64,000 nucleotides of DNA, from NCBI RefSeq assembly GCF_900112985.1, contig NZ_FONS01000008.1, positions 62,001 through 126,000 on the forward strand. Reading direction: 5' to 3'. Under the pieces are notes generated by a model. It had not been told where the DNA came from. It ran no database searches and saw nothing but the letters and a program-made list of their open reading frames with translations. The stretch comes from Pedobacter antarcticus. Lineage in GTDB: Bacteria > Bacteroidota > Bacteroidia > Sphingobacteriales > Sphingobacteriaceae. Below, in pieces: positions 28,847 through 37,960 of this stretch (its first letter is position 1; each line of letters begins with the position of its first letter). Position numbers and translations under genes: made by a program.

Positions 28847-30961
28847 CTAGTCTGCAGATTTGATTCTGCCTTTGGATTTAGCGATAACTTCTTCCATTAC
28901 GTTTCTTGGAGCTGGCTCATAGTGATCGAATTCCATAGTAGACGTTGCACGACCTGAAGTGATTGTACGTAACTGAGTTACATAACCAAACATCTCAGAA
29001 AGAGGCACAGTAGCTTTAATTACCTGGGCACCGTTACGGGTATCCATACCTAAAAGCTGACCACGACGACGGTTCATATCACCGATTACATCACCCATAT
29101 TTTCTTCTGGAGTAAGGATCTCGATTTTCATGATTGGCTCCATCAATACTGGATTACACTTAGGCAATGCCTCACGGTAAGCCATTTTAGCAGCAAGTTC
29201 GAATGACAAAGCATCTGAATCGACTGCGTGGAATGAACCATCAATTAATCTAACCTTCATATCAGGAAGTGGATATCCTGCTAATACACCATTAGACATA
29301 GAAGCTGCAAATCCTTTCTCAACTGAAGGAATAAATTCACGTGGAATAGATCCACCTGTAATTTCGTTTACAAACTGTAAACCACCTTTTTCGTAATCAG
29401 CATCAATTGGAGAGATAATAACCTGAATATCCGCGAATTTACCACGACCACCAGATTGTTTTTTATACGTTTCACGGTGCTGAACAGTACCGTTAATAGC
29501 CTCTTTATAAGCAACTTGTGGCGCTCCCTGGTTAACCTCTACTTTAAACTCACGTCTTAAGCGGTCAATCAGGATGTCTAAGTGAAGCTCACCCATACCA
29601 GAGATTACAGTCTGACCAGTTTCCTCGTCTGTCTGAACTCTGAATGTAGGATCTTCTTCAGCTAATTTAGATAAGCCCAGACCTAATTTATCAACATCAG
29701 CCTGAGTTTTTGGCTCAATAGCTAAACCGATAACCGGCTCAGGGAAATCCATAGATTCCAGAACAATTGGATGTTTCTCATCACACAGTGTATCACCGGT
29801 TTTGATATCTTTAAATCCTACTACAGCAGCAATATCACCAGCACCTACATTAGGAATTGGGTTTTGCTTGTTAGCATGCATCTGGAAAATACGTGAAATA
29901 CGTTCTTTATTTTCAGAACGTGCATTATATACGTAAGAACCAGCTTCCAGGTTACCTGAATAAACACGGATAAAGCATAAACGACCTACGAAAGGATCTG
30001 TTGCAATTTTAAATGCTAAAGCTGCAAAAGGCTCTTTAATATCCGGTTGACGGGTAACTTCCTCACCTGTATTTGGATTGATACCGGTAATACCGTCAAC
30101 ATCCATTGGTGATGGCAATAATTCCATAACCAGGTCAAGCATAGTCTGAACACCTTTGTTTTTGAAAGATGAACCACAAACCATAGGAACGATCTTAGCA
30201 TCTAAAGTTGCTTTACGCAATGCATCAAGAATTTCACGCTCCGTGATAGAGTTTGGATCTTCGAAGAATTTCTCCATCAAAGATTCATCATAATCAGCTA
30301 CAGCTTCTAATAAATTCTCTCTCCATTGTGCAACTTCTTCTACCATATCCTCAGGAATTGGCACTTCAGTAAAGGTCATACCTTTATCATGCTCATTCCA
30401 GATAATACCACGGTTGTTGATTAAATCAACTACACCAGTAAAACTGTCTTCTGCTCCAATTGGTAACTGTAAAGGTACTGCATGGCTACCCAGCATATCT
30501 TTAACTTGTTTCACAACTTTCAGGAAATCAGCTCCTGAACGATCCATTTTGTTAACAAAACCGATACGTGGAACAGCATAGTTATTAGCTAAACGCCAGT
30601 TAGTTTCAGATTGAGGCTCAACACCATCAACAGCTGAAAATAAGAATACTAAACCATCAAGTACACGTAATGAACGGTTTACCTCAACGGTAAAATCCAC
30701 GTGACCTGGTGTGTCAATAACGTTTACCTGGTATTTTTCACCACGGTAAGGCCAGAAAACTGTTGTTGCTGCAGACGTGATTGTTATCCCGCGTTCCGCT
30801 TCCTGAACCATCCAGTCCATGGTAGATGCACCTTCGTGTACCTCACCAATCTTGTGATTTACTCCGGCATAATAAAGGATACGCTCAGTTGTTGTGGTTT
30901 TACCCGCATCAATGTGAGCCGCGATCCCAATGTTTCTTGTAAATTTTAAATCTCTTGACAT
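28847..30961 (-). CDS. fusA: Elongation factor G
   Basis: Ribosomal translocation GTPase, 704 aa. G1 [18 protein letters not shown]3 [16 protein letters not shown]4 [10 protein letters not shown], then domains II-V, with the domain IV region [13 protein letters not shown] and domain [21 protein letters not shown]. The tail matches canonical EF-G rather than the mitochondrial or Tet-type relatives. Between rpsG and rpsJ; no tuf gene follows. Confidence 0.98.
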   Translation of the reverse strand: MSRDLKFTRNIGIAAHIDAGKTTTTERILYYAGVNHKIGEVHEGASTMDWMVQEAERGITITSAATTVFWPYRGEKYQVNVIDTPGHVDFTVEVNRSLRVLDGLVFLFSAVDGVEPQSETNWRLANNYAVPRIGFVNKMDRSGADFLKVVKQVKDMLGSHAVPLQLPIGAEDSFTGVVDLINNRGIIWNEHDKGMTFTEVPIPEDMVEEVAQWRENLLEAVADYDESLMEKFFEDPNSITEREILDALRKATLDAKIVPMVCGSSFKNKGVQTMLDLVMELLPSPMDVDGITGINPNTGEEVTRQPDIKEPFAALAFKIATDPFVGRLCFIRVYSGNLEAGSYVYNARSENKERISRIFQMHANKQNPIPNVGAGDIAAVVGFKDIKTGDTLCDEKHPIVLESMDFPEPVIGLAIEPKTQADVDKLGLGLSKLAEEDPTFRVQTDEETGQTVISGMGELHLDILIDRLRREFKVEVNQGAPQVAYKEAINGTVQHRETYKKQSGGRGKFADIQVIISPIDADYEKGGLQFVNEITGGSIPREFIPSVEKGFAASMSNGVLAGYPLPDMKVRLIDGSFHAVDSDALSFELAAKMAYREALPKCNPVLMEPIMKIEILTPEENMGDVIGDMNRRRGQLLGMDTRNGAQVIKATVPLSEMFGYVTQLRTITSGRATSTMEFDHYEPAPRNVMEEVIAKSKGRIKSAD

Positions 30962-30978
30962 TTTATGATTTTCTAAGA

Positions 30979-31446
30979 TTAGAAACGGAAGTGAGAGAAC
31001 GCTTTGTTAGCCTCAGCCATTTTATGCGTATCTTCTTTTTTCTTAACTGCGGCGCCTTCACCTTTGGCAGCTGAAACGATCTCACCAGCTAATTTTTCTT
31101 TCATTGTTTTCTCACCACGTCTGCGGGCGAAAGAGATTAACCATTTCATGCCTAAAGCAATCTTACGGTCTGGTCTTACTTCTGTTGGTACCTGGAAGTT
31201 TGCACCACCTACACGGCGTGATTTTACTTCAACTGCAGGCATAACGTTTGTTAACGCACGTTTCCATATCTCTAAACCGTTCTCACCAGCTTTTTTCTCT
31301 GCTAATTCTACAGCATCATAAAAAATAGAATATGCGATGGATTTTTTTCCATCATACATCATATTGTTTACAAATCTTGTCACCTGAACATCGTTAAATT
31401 TTGGATCAGGAAGGATAATTCTCTTTTTTGGTTTTGACTTTCTCAT
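30979..31446 (-). CDS. rpsG: 30S ribosomal protein S7
   Basis: 155 aa; [36 protein letters not shown] and [23 protein letters not shown] match uS7, the 3' major domain primary binder. Preceded by a strong Shine-Dalgarno sequence. Confidence 0.98.
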   Translation of the reverse strand: MRKSKPKKRIILPDPKFNDVQVTRFVNNMMYDGKKSIAYSIFYDAVELAEKKAGENGLEIWKRALTNVMPAVEVKSRRVGGANFQVPTEVRPDRKIALGMKWLISFARRRGEKTMKEKLAGEIVSAAKGEGAAVKKKEDTHKMAEANKAFSHFRF

Positions 31447-31454
31447 TTGTTGTT

Positions 31455-31460
31455 CCTCCT
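31455..31460 (-). promoter_or_regulatory. Strong Shine-Dalgarno sequence of rpsG
   Basis: Minus strand AGGAGG, 8 nt before the rpsG ATG, in the 16-bp rpsL-rpsG gap. Spacing is identical to that of rplF. Confidence 0.75.
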
Positions 31461-31462
31461 AA

Positions 31463-31876
31463 TTATTTCTTTTTACCTTTTGTTGGTGCAGCAGCTACTT
31501 GTCCTGGTTTAGGACGTTTAGTACCATATTTTGAACGACGTTGGTTACGACCAGCAACACCTGAAGTATCTAATGCTCCACGGATGATGTGATAACGTAC
31601 ACCTGGTAAATCTTTAACACGACCACCACGGATCAATACGATTGAGTGCTCCTGTAAATTGTGACCTTCACCTGGAATATAGGCATTCACCTCTTTACCA
31701 TTGGTTAAACGTACACGGGCAACTTTACGCATTGCTGAGTTTGGTTTTTTAGGGGTAGTGGTATATACACGTGTACATACACCTCTTCGCTGTGGACAGC
31801 TGTCCAACGCCGGAGACTTACTCTTGAACTCCAGTGCTACTCTACCTTTTCTAACTAATTGTTGAATGGTTGGCAT
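31463..31876 (-). CDS. rpsL: 30S ribosomal protein S12
   Basis: 137 aa decoding-centre protein. The decoding loop [18 protein letters not shown] carries the Lys that, when mutated elsewhere, gives streptomycin resistance; here it is wild type (KKPNS). Second conserved loop [18 protein letters not shown]. First gene of the str transcript. Confidence 0.98.
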   Translation of the reverse strand: MPTIQQLVRKGRVALEFKSKSPALDSCPQRRGVCTRVYTTTPKKPNSAMRKVARVRLTNGKEVNAYIPGEGHNLQEHSIVLIRGGRVKDLPGVRYHIIRGALDTSGVAGRNQRRSKYGTKRPKPGQVAAAPTKGKKK

Positions 31877-31933
31877 TGTTTTTTTTTGTTTTCTATGTTG
31901 TTACTAAAAACTTTACCCCTAATTAAGGGACTG

Positions 31934-31964
31934 CAAAGGTATGACAATACATTTTATAAATCAA
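31934..31964 (-). promoter_or_regulatory. Promoter of rpsL-rpsG-fusA-rpsJ
   Basis: Minus strand: TTG at 31964-31962, 20-bp spacer, TACCTTTG at 31941-31934. The leader would be about 50 nt. Confidence 0.7.
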
Positions 31965-32140
31965 GGGGTTAACCTAATTTTAATGAATACAAACAAAAAA
32001 AATAACGAAGGGGTAAAATACTGACGCTGAAGCCGGGAGCAGATTTAAGCTCTAAATATTCTGCCCGGGATATCGCAGATAGTGCAGGAAGGCCCTGGTG
32101 CGGTTTTGCGGTGACGGCAGGTGGCTTTACACCTGTAAAT

Positions 32141-32258
32141 CTTCGGAGTTGGTATACCGTTGCGATACCCTTGGTATACCCTTCCTTTACCCAAAGGGTA
32201 TACCAAGGGTATCGCAACGGTATACCAAGGGTAAAGGAAGGGTATCGCAACCCCGAAG
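32141..32258. repeat. Compound palindromic element with four GGTATACC modules
   Basis: A perfect 35-bp inverted repeat (32149-32183 with 32194-32228) flanks a 10-nt loop. The 8-bp palindrome GGTATACC occurs at 32151, 32173, 32197 and 32219, and GGGTAAAGGAAGGGTAT at 32229-32245 is a further inverted copy of 32176-32192. Outer arms at 32141-32152 and 32247-32258 match at 10 of 12 positions when inverted. The element lies between VF530 and the rpsL promoter and resembles REP/MITE-type elements. The remainder of the 430-bp gap holds no supported gene. Confidence 0.8.
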
Positions 32259-32306
32259 AAAAACAAAAGAATACTTAATGGTTTAGGCAGCTAAACTGCT
32301 GGGAGA

Positions 32307-32531
32307 CTAATCAAAAGTATCCAGATATAGTTTCTCTACTTTTTTCCTCGCCCAATCTGTTTTACGAAGGAATTTAAGGCTGGATTTCAAACTCGGATCA
32401 TTCGTAAAACACGCGATTTTAACGTGAGTACCCAATTCTTCCCAACCGTAATGCCAAACCAGTTGCTTGAGGATAAATTCCAGGGTTTTACCGTGTAAAG
32501 GATTATTAACTTGTTTTTCGTCTGTTGTCAT
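32307..32531 (-). CDS. VF530 family (DUF2132) small DNA-binding-like protein
   Basis: 74 aa from [21 protein letters not shown]; the longer in-frame ATG at 32612 adds 27 residues without family character. [46 protein letters not shown] are the conserved family blocks. VF530 folds as a small helical double-psi-like domain and has been proposed to bind DNA; the cellular role is not known. Its transcript runs into the palindromic element. Confidence 0.85.
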   Translation of the reverse strand: MTTDEKQVNNPLHGKTLEFILKQLVWHYGWEELGTHVKIACFTNDPSLKSSLKFLRKTDWARKKVEKLYLDTFD

Positions 32532-32686
32532 ATTGAAAATTATTAAGTCCGGAGGATCAGAAACTGAGGCACCTTTCTGCTGACAGCAGGTCATTCCCGG
32601 ACTCAGCCCCAAAGATAAAATTTATTTTATTATGCTTAGGTTTGCAGGTAAGGGAATCACCCCCGGCTTTATAAAAACCAGCGTAT

Positions 32687-33331
32687 ATGAATTTAAATTT
32701 AGGAGATTTTGTTCGTTTTGTAGACGAAAACATCGAAGGTTATATCACAAAGATTATTGATAAAGATACTATTGGCGTAACGGATTCCAATGATTTTGAA
32801 ATTCCTGTTCAAGCCAGTAAAGTCACCTTGGTTCATGGCGATATTCCGGAAGACAACGCAGTGGTTTCCAACCGCCCGCAGGCTGCTGCACCGGTGGCCG
32901 AATTTAAAAAGGAAGGCGTTTACCTGGCAGTTATTACCGATCAGCATAGCGCAGCGGTTGCACATTTCCACCTGGTGAATGAAACTTCATTTCAATTGCT
33001 GGGTTCATTTACCACTGCAAAATCCGGACACTTCAAAGGAGAATTTGCGGCATTGATTGCTCCGGGGACTACGAAGAAAGTATTCAGTGCAAATCTGGGT
33101 GATATTCAGTTGTGGCCTGAATTCAGAATCGATATTCTTTTTTCGACCGCTGCCGATATTGAACCGCTTCCGGCTTTACATTATAAACAGCAGCTGCGTG
33201 GAAAAGACCTTTCAGTTGCCAAAGTTGACATTCCCCTACTCAAACAGAAAGGCTGGCAGATCAGATTGGATGAACCTGCCCCGCTTATAGATGCACAACT
33301 TCTTAAAGAAAGTTTTTTTAAGGCTAGATAG
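32687..33331 (+). CDS. DUF2027 domain protein lacking the C-terminal Smr domain
   Basis: 214 aa. The first 60 residues (LGDFVRFVDENIEGYITKIIDKDTIGV and DFEIPVQASKVTLVHG) match the N-terminal domain of Bacteroidota DUF2027/Smr proteins. The second part is a beta-rich domain (VYLAVITDQ, FHLVNETSFQLLGSF) ending IDAQLLKESFFKAR. Full-length relatives of about 340 residues carry a MutS2-type Smr domain after this point, which is absent here; the stop codon is followed by unrelated sequence. It may be a natural short paralogue. Function unknown. 22 bp upstream of the MscS gene, probably cotranscribed. Confidence 0.8.
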   Translation: MNLNLGDFVRFVDENIEGYITKIIDKDTIGVTDSNDFEIPVQASKVTLVHGDIPEDNAVVSNRPQAAAPVAEFKKEGVYLAVITDQHSAAVAHFHLVNETSFQLLGSFTTAKSGHFKGEFAALIAPGTTKKVFSANLGDIQLWPEFRIDILFSTAADIEPLPALHYKQQLRGKDLSVAKVDIPLLKQKGWQIRLDEPAPLIDAQLLKESFFKAR

Positions 33332-33353
33332 CCTGTACCCCAGATAATCGCTT

Positions 33354-34646
33354 ATGACTGAACCTCAACTGCTTAAACATATTTCCCCTGTCAGCCGCTG
33401 GACCTACAATTTACTTACCAAATGGGGCGTAGACCATGATCTTGCTTCTTTTCTGAATTTATTTGCTTTAGTATTCGCACTAATTGTTCTGGTCTATGTT
33501 GTCCACAGGGGTATCCGTCGGATACTCAGGCTCATACTTATCAGAATAAGCAAAACCTACCCGCTTAATTTTTTCAGGCATCTGCTGAATAACAGGCTCC
33601 CGCATTATATCGCCTCAAGTGTGGTTCTGGTTTTTGTACAACTGGTCTTACCAGTTGTGCTGGCAGATTTCCCGGAATGGATTAAACCGGCGAATATTAT
33701 AGCAGATTGTTATATGGTTTTTGTAGTGATCTGGATTCTGATGACGCTGATTAAAGCGGGCGCAGATGATTTCCGCAATAAACCTGCATTCCGCGGACAG
33801 CCTATAGATAGTTATCTGCAGGTAATCAGACTAATTTTATTCTTAATTGGTGCAGTAGTCATCTACTCCAACCTGACCGGACAGTCAATTGTGGCATTCT
33901 TCACAGCAATGGGTGCCATCTCCGCAGTATTACTCTTAATGTTCAAGGATACCATCATGGGGTTCGTGGCCAGCATTCAGATTACAGCAAATGATACTGT
34001 ACGCATCGGAGACTGGATTACGATGAGCAAATTCGGGGCTGACGGTGACGTCGTGGAAATTAACCTGACTACAGTAAAGGTTCAGAATTTTGATAAGACT
34101 ATTACGACTATTCCCACATACTCGCTGATTTCAGATTCCTTCCAAAACTGGAGAGGCATGACAAAAACAGGCGGAAGAAGGATCAAAAGGGCTATCTATA
34201 TAAAACAGTCCTCTATTCGTTTTATAACTCCAGAGGAAGTTGAGCAGATGAAACAGATCCAGTCACTGACAAGTTATATAGAACACCGGCAGAAGGATAT
34301 TGACAAAAGTAATGAGCGGTCTGGAGCAGATAAATCTTTACTGGTCAACGGCCGCAACCTGACTAATGCCGGGCTTTTCCGGAAATATATAGACAATTAC
34401 CTTTCCAATCATACCGGAACGCACAAGAACATGTCGATGATGGTGCGCCACCTCGCTCCCACACCTTACGGACTGCCACTTGAAATCTATGTCTTCGCGG
34501 GAACAACCAAATGGATAGATTATGAACATATTATGGCCGATATTTTTGACCATGTAATTTCAGCAGCACCTTATTTCAATCTGCAGATCGGAGAGCTTGA
34601 CAGTACACAGGCACAAGGCCGTATCTCACCTGAAACACTGGAATAA
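33354..34646 (+). CDS. MscS family mechanosensitive ion channel (YbdG-like)
   Basis: 430 aa. Four or five N-terminal membrane segments, then the pore helix and beta domain characteristic of MscS: FTAMGAISAVLLLMFKDTIMGFVASIQITANDTVRIGDWI, followed by GDVVEINLTTVKVQNFDKTITTIPTYSLISDSFQNW. The long C-terminal region with KRAIYIKQSSIRF is typical of the YbdG/YnaI-like branch rather than classic MscS. Gated by membrane tension; protects against osmotic down-shock. Confidence 0.93.
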   Translation: MTEPQLLKHISPVSRWTYNLLTKWGVDHDLASFLNLFALVFALIVLVYVVHRGIRRILRLILIRISKTYPLNFFRHLLNNRLPHYIASSVVLVFVQLVLPVVLADFPEWIKPANIIADCYMVFVVIWILMTLIKAGADDFRNKPAFRGQPIDSYLQVIRLILFLIGAVVIYSNLTGQSIVAFFTAMGAISAVLLLMFKDTIMGFVASIQITANDTVRIGDWITMSKFGADGDVVEINLTTVKVQNFDKTITTIPTYSLISDSFQNWRGMTKTGGRRIKRAIYIKQSSIRFITPEEVEQMKQIQSLTSYIEHRQKDIDKSNERSGADKSLLVNGRNLTNAGLFRKYIDNYLSNHTGTHKNMSMMVRHLAPTPYGLPLEIYVFAGTTKWIDYEHIMADIFDHVISAAPYFNLQIGELDSTQAQGRISPETLE

Positions 34647-34704
34647 ACTAATAAAAAGAAAGGCTGTCATTGATAAAATGTACAGCCTTTCTTTTTATTA
34701 GTTT
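34645..34704. terminator. Bidirectional terminator between the MscS and M1 peptidase genes
   Basis: Perfect 23-bp stem (34645-34667 with 34682-34704) with A- and T-rich ends and a core AGGCTGT/ACAGCCT. Overlaps both stop-codon regions of convergent genes. Confidence 0.9.
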
Positions 34705-36691
34705 ATTTAAACCACGTATTATTCGCCGGGTCTATATCTGGCAGAACCTTGTCCGGATCCAGCTCAGCTGAAACCAGCTCTTCTGTGGTCGGATAATCCA
34801 CTACCCAGCTTTTATTACTCATCCAGATATCAACCGGTAACTTGATAGTATCTTTACGTCCGCTTTTTGTAGTTACACGTAAGATCACCGGCATCGGCAT
34901 TTGCTGAAGGTTATCTATCTTCAAATGATAACTTTCAATTTTACCGTCTTTCATTACAGGCGTTACAGAACTGATGGCCTGGTCTAATTTCCAGTTGCCA
35001 ATAAACCAGCCTTTCCAGAACCAGGAAAGATCTTCACCAGCTGCATTTTCCATAGAGCGGAAGAAATCGAATGGTGTAGGATGTTTATATGCCCAGTGGC
35101 TAATGTATTGTTTAAAAGCATAATCAAACCTGTCTTCACCAAGAATCTGGTCTCTTAAAAGATTAAGTCCCCATCCTGGTTTACTGTACAGATTAACGCC
35201 TATATTTTTCTCTTCCATTGCATCTGGCGTCAGCATAATAAACTCCCGCTCCGAATTTGCCAGATAACGCGCAACTTTATGCATATCTACCGCCGGTGAT
35301 TTATATTCGCCTTTATTAAATTCTGCAGAAGAAATACCATTGATAAAGGTATTAAAACCCTCATCCATCCATCCGTATTTGCGTTCATTGCTGCCAACTA
35401 TCATTGGGAACCAGCTATGGCCAAACTCGTGGTCTACCACACCCCATACATCTCCATTTTTAGCTTTCCAGCCACAAAAGACAATTCCAGGGTATTCCAT
35501 ACCGCTAATATTAGAAGCAATATTAACCGCCATCGGATAAGGATAAGGAAACCATTTATTAGAGTAATGCTCAATACTAGCTTTTACATACTCCACTCCC
35601 CTGCCATAGCTGTCATCGCCATTACTCTCCACAGGCTGAGCAGAAACCGCCAATGACTTCTTACCATCAGCAAGATTAATCCTTGCCGCATCCAGCACAA
35701 AAGCTTTAGAAGAAGCCCAGGCTACGTCACGCGTATTGTTCATCTTAAATTTCCAGGTCAGCTGTTTACCGGAAGGACGTGATTTAGGGTCTGTCACTTC
35801 CTGAGCAGAGCGGATTGCAATTTTCTGGTCGCTGTTTTTAGCTGCATTCCAGCGTTTCAACTGTTCTGCGGTAAAAACCTCCTGCGGATTTAGCAATTCA
35901 CCTGATCCCATCAAAATATGACTGGCAGGTGCAGTTACAGAAAAGTTAACATCTCCATATTCACAGTAAAATTCAGATGCACCCCAATAAGGCAAAGTGT
36001 TCCATCCGGTTACATCATCATAGACAGCCATTCTAGGGAACCATTGTGCAATAGTGAAAATTTCTCCGTTTTGAGTCTCCAGATGTCCCATACGATCAGA
36101 GCCATTTTTAGGGACAATAAAAGAGAAATCCATCTTTAAAGTGATTACTTCTCCGTTGGCAGCAAGCGGGCGATCCAGACGGATTTGCATTCTGGTATCT
36201 TCAATGATCGAAGTAAACTTTAAATCTTTTCCTTTTTGCGCTACATTCAGACCTGAGATGGTATACCCACCTTCGACTTTCTCTCCCCTGGCTCCGTAAC
36301 GGCTACCCGCTTTGATCAGACTGTTACCTCTGGAACCCTCTTTAAAAAGGTTCTGATCTAACTGAAGCCATAAATAAGGTAAAGCATCCGGGCTATTGTT
36401 TTTATAGGTTATGGTTACTGTACCACTAACTTTATTCTGCGTTTCATCTAATACTGCCGAAATATTATAATCGGCACGGTTCTGCCAGTATTTAGGGCCC
36501 GGATATCCACTTGCCGAACGGTATTCATTACCATTCTGGGTATAGAACAATGGACTAAAAGCCACATGTGGATCATAACCCTGTTTAGCTGCATCCTGAG
36601 CAACAGCACTGATACTATAAACAAAAAACACTGCCATCAGGAGTGTTTTCTGAACAAAATGGTTCTTCATTCGTGTAAAGGTTTTATACAT
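34703..36691 (-). CDS. Secreted M1 family zinc metallopeptidase
   Basis: 662 aa with a signal peptide ([21 protein letters not shown]). The M1 fold shows the exopeptidase-type motif [11 protein letters not shown] and the zinc site HEFGH (H421, E422, H425) with the third ligand E444 in [10 protein letters not shown], giving HExxH-18-E. It is shorter than aminopeptidase N and matches the exported Bacteroidota M1 subfamily, probably periplasmic or cell-surface. It follows the regulatory-domain protein gene by 5 bp and is likely its operon partner. Confidence 0.93.
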   Translation of the reverse strand: MYKTFTRMKNHFVQKTLLMAVFFVYSISAVAQDAAKQGYDPHVAFSPLFYTQNGNEYRSASGYPGPKYWQNRADYNISAVLDETQNKVSGTVTITYKNNSPDALPYLWLQLDQNLFKEGSRGNSLIKAGSRYGARGEKVEGGYTISGLNVAQKGKDLKFTSIIEDTRMQIRLDRPLAANGEVITLKMDFSFIVPKNGSDRMGHLETQNGEIFTIAQWFPRMAVYDDVTGWNTLPYWGASEFYCEYGDVNFSVTAPASHILMGSGELLNPQEVFTAEQLKRWNAAKNSDQKIAIRSAQEVTDPKSRPSGKQLTWKFKMNNTRDVAWASSKAFVLDAARINLADGKKSLAVSAQPVESNGDDSYGRGVEYVKASIEHYSNKWFPYPYPMAVNIASNISGMEYPGIVFCGWKAKNGDVWGVVDHEFGHSWFPMIVGSNERKYGWMDEGFNTFINGISSAEFNKGEYKSPAVDMHKVARYLANSEREFIMLTPDAMEEKNIGVNLYSKPGWGLNLLRDQILGEDRFDYAFKQYISHWAYKHPTPFDFFRSMENAAGEDLSWFWKGWFIGNWKLDQAISSVTPVMKDGKIESYHLKIDNLQQMPMPVILRVTTKSGRKDTIKLPVDIWMSNKSWVVDYPTTEELVSAELDPDKVLPDIDPANNTWFK

Positions 36692-36696
36692 TGGTT

Positions 36697-37434
36697 CTAT
36701 TTTTTAATGAGTTTAGGCATAGGCGGAGTTCTGCGCTGATCCGGCGGAAGTTTCATCCAGGCCTGATATGCCTGCGCAATATAATAATCATAATTAAATG
36801 GAGGATCGGTTTTTACAGTAGCTACTGTAGGGCGGTAGAAATTAATAAAGTCTTTCAGTTCCTGGCCTTTAATCTTCAACATGCCACTGATATATTCTTC
36901 ATTGAAATAATGATTGATCTCCGATTCATAATAGGCACGTTCCTCCAATGCCTCTTCCTTAATTTTCTCTCTCCTTGCTTTACCCGAGCCAAAAGCCAAC
37001 CCAATTCCACCGGCACGCTGAATGTTTTTGGTAGGTGCAATTCCAGATACACGTTTGAATGCCTGCCCCTGTCCTGCTTTCAGATCCAGATCTTTAGAAA
37101 GCCGGGCACTCTGAACGTCAACCTGTTTAAGATTGTTGGAAAGTGGCGGCAAATAGATAGTTTTACTTTGCATACTGGTTAGATACAAAGTGTCAGTATG
37201 GTAGCCCGGAAGATAAAACTCCAGTAAATCTCCTTTTTCCGCGCGGATTGAAAATTGCCCGGCGGCACCTGTTTCCATCGTTACGTCTTTGGTCAGGTTT
37301 TTCACTCTTACCTTTTGTAACGGCATACTTTTGTTCTCCTGATCAAAAACTCCACCACTAATACCCGATTGTGCAGAAGCAACCCAGGGTAAAGCGCAGA
37401 TGACAGCGGCTAATATGATTTTTATTTTATTCAT
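36697..37434 (-). CDS. Exported carboxypeptidase-regulatory-like domain protein
   Basis: 245 aa. Signal peptide ([20 protein letters not shown]), then a beta-sandwich CarboxypepD-reg-like domain at about residues 24-95 ([24 protein letters not shown] and [24 protein letters not shown]). A helical, basic C-terminal region follows with no TonB-dependent barrel. Such proteins are common in Bacteroidota and their partners are mostly unknown. First gene of a two-gene unit with the M1 peptidase. Confidence 0.85.
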   Translation of the reverse strand: MNKIKIILAAVICALPWVASAQSGISGGVFDQENKSMPLQKVRVKNLTKDVTMETGAAGQFSIRAEKGDLLEFYLPGYHTDTLYLTSMQSKTIYLPPLSNNLKQVDVQSARLSKDLDLKAGQGQAFKRVSGIAPTKNIQRAGGIGLAFGSGKARREKIKEEALEERAYYESEINHYFNEEYISGMLKIKGQELKDFINFYRPTVATVKTDPPFNYDYYIAQAYQAWMKLPPDQRRTPPMPKLIKK

Positions 37435-37488
37435 GCGTTGAGATAGATTTAGGTAAAGCTAAGGATTGACGGGTTTACGGCTGATATT

Positions 37489-37848
37489 TTAACAAAAATT
37501 AACAGCATACTGTTCTGCGTCAAAACTGATTAATACAGGTTTTCCGTTTACTTCAACAACAGGTCTTTTGATCGCACTGGTATTTTCAAGCAGTACAGCG
37601 ATAGCCGAATTTTCGTCCTTCACTCCAGCCTGCACAGCAGGATCCAGCTTACGCCAGGTCGTTCCTTTTTTATTAAGTACAATTTCCCAGCCAAAAACTG
37701 CCGACCATTGTGCTAATTTTTCCCTTGTAATCCCCGCTTTTTTAAAATCGTGAAAAGTATAATTCAGACCCTGTTCTTCCAGCCAGACCCTGGCTTTTTT
37801 TACAGTATTGCAATTTGGAATACCATAAACTGTAATTGTTGCTTCCAT
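37489..37848 (-). CDS. ArsC/Spx/YffB family thioredoxin-fold protein
   Basis: 119 aa with the N-terminal motif VYGIPNCNTVKKARVWLEEQGL. Cys-Asn-Thr at the active-site position resembles YffB/Spx-like proteins rather than true arsenate reductases, which carry a specific arginine triad. KRPVVEVNGKPVLISFD near the C-terminus contains the cis-Pro. No ars genes adjoin it, so arsenate reduction is unlikely; the reaction is unknown. Confidence 0.85.
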   Translation of the reverse strand: MEATITVYGIPNCNTVKKARVWLEEQGLNYTFHDFKKAGITREKLAQWSAVFGWEIVLNKKGTTWRKLDPAVQAGVKDENSAIAVLLENTSAIKRPVVEVNGKPVLISFDAEQYAVNFC

Positions 37849-37960
37849 AGGCGCAATTTAACCCATATTTCATTATTCATCACATTTATTCTCCAGTTCG
37901 TCACATTTTCATCAGGCCTAAAAACGACTTCCGTAATATTGTAGAAGAAATTAACAATTT

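Noticed and set aside
31969-32286. Three overlapping reading frames on both strands across the palindromic element
   Set aside because: The translations are repetitive Tyr/Pro/Gly strings that simply follow the inverted repeat; all lack family similarity and promoter context.
36691-37182. Reading frame of 163 codons antisense to the regulatory-domain protein gene
   Set aside because: Opposite strand of a signal-peptide-bearing gene whose own frame is convincing.
37489-37848. Arsenate reductase
   Set aside because: The Cys-Asn-Thr active site and isolated context fit YffB/Spx-like proteins; no arsenic genes are nearby.
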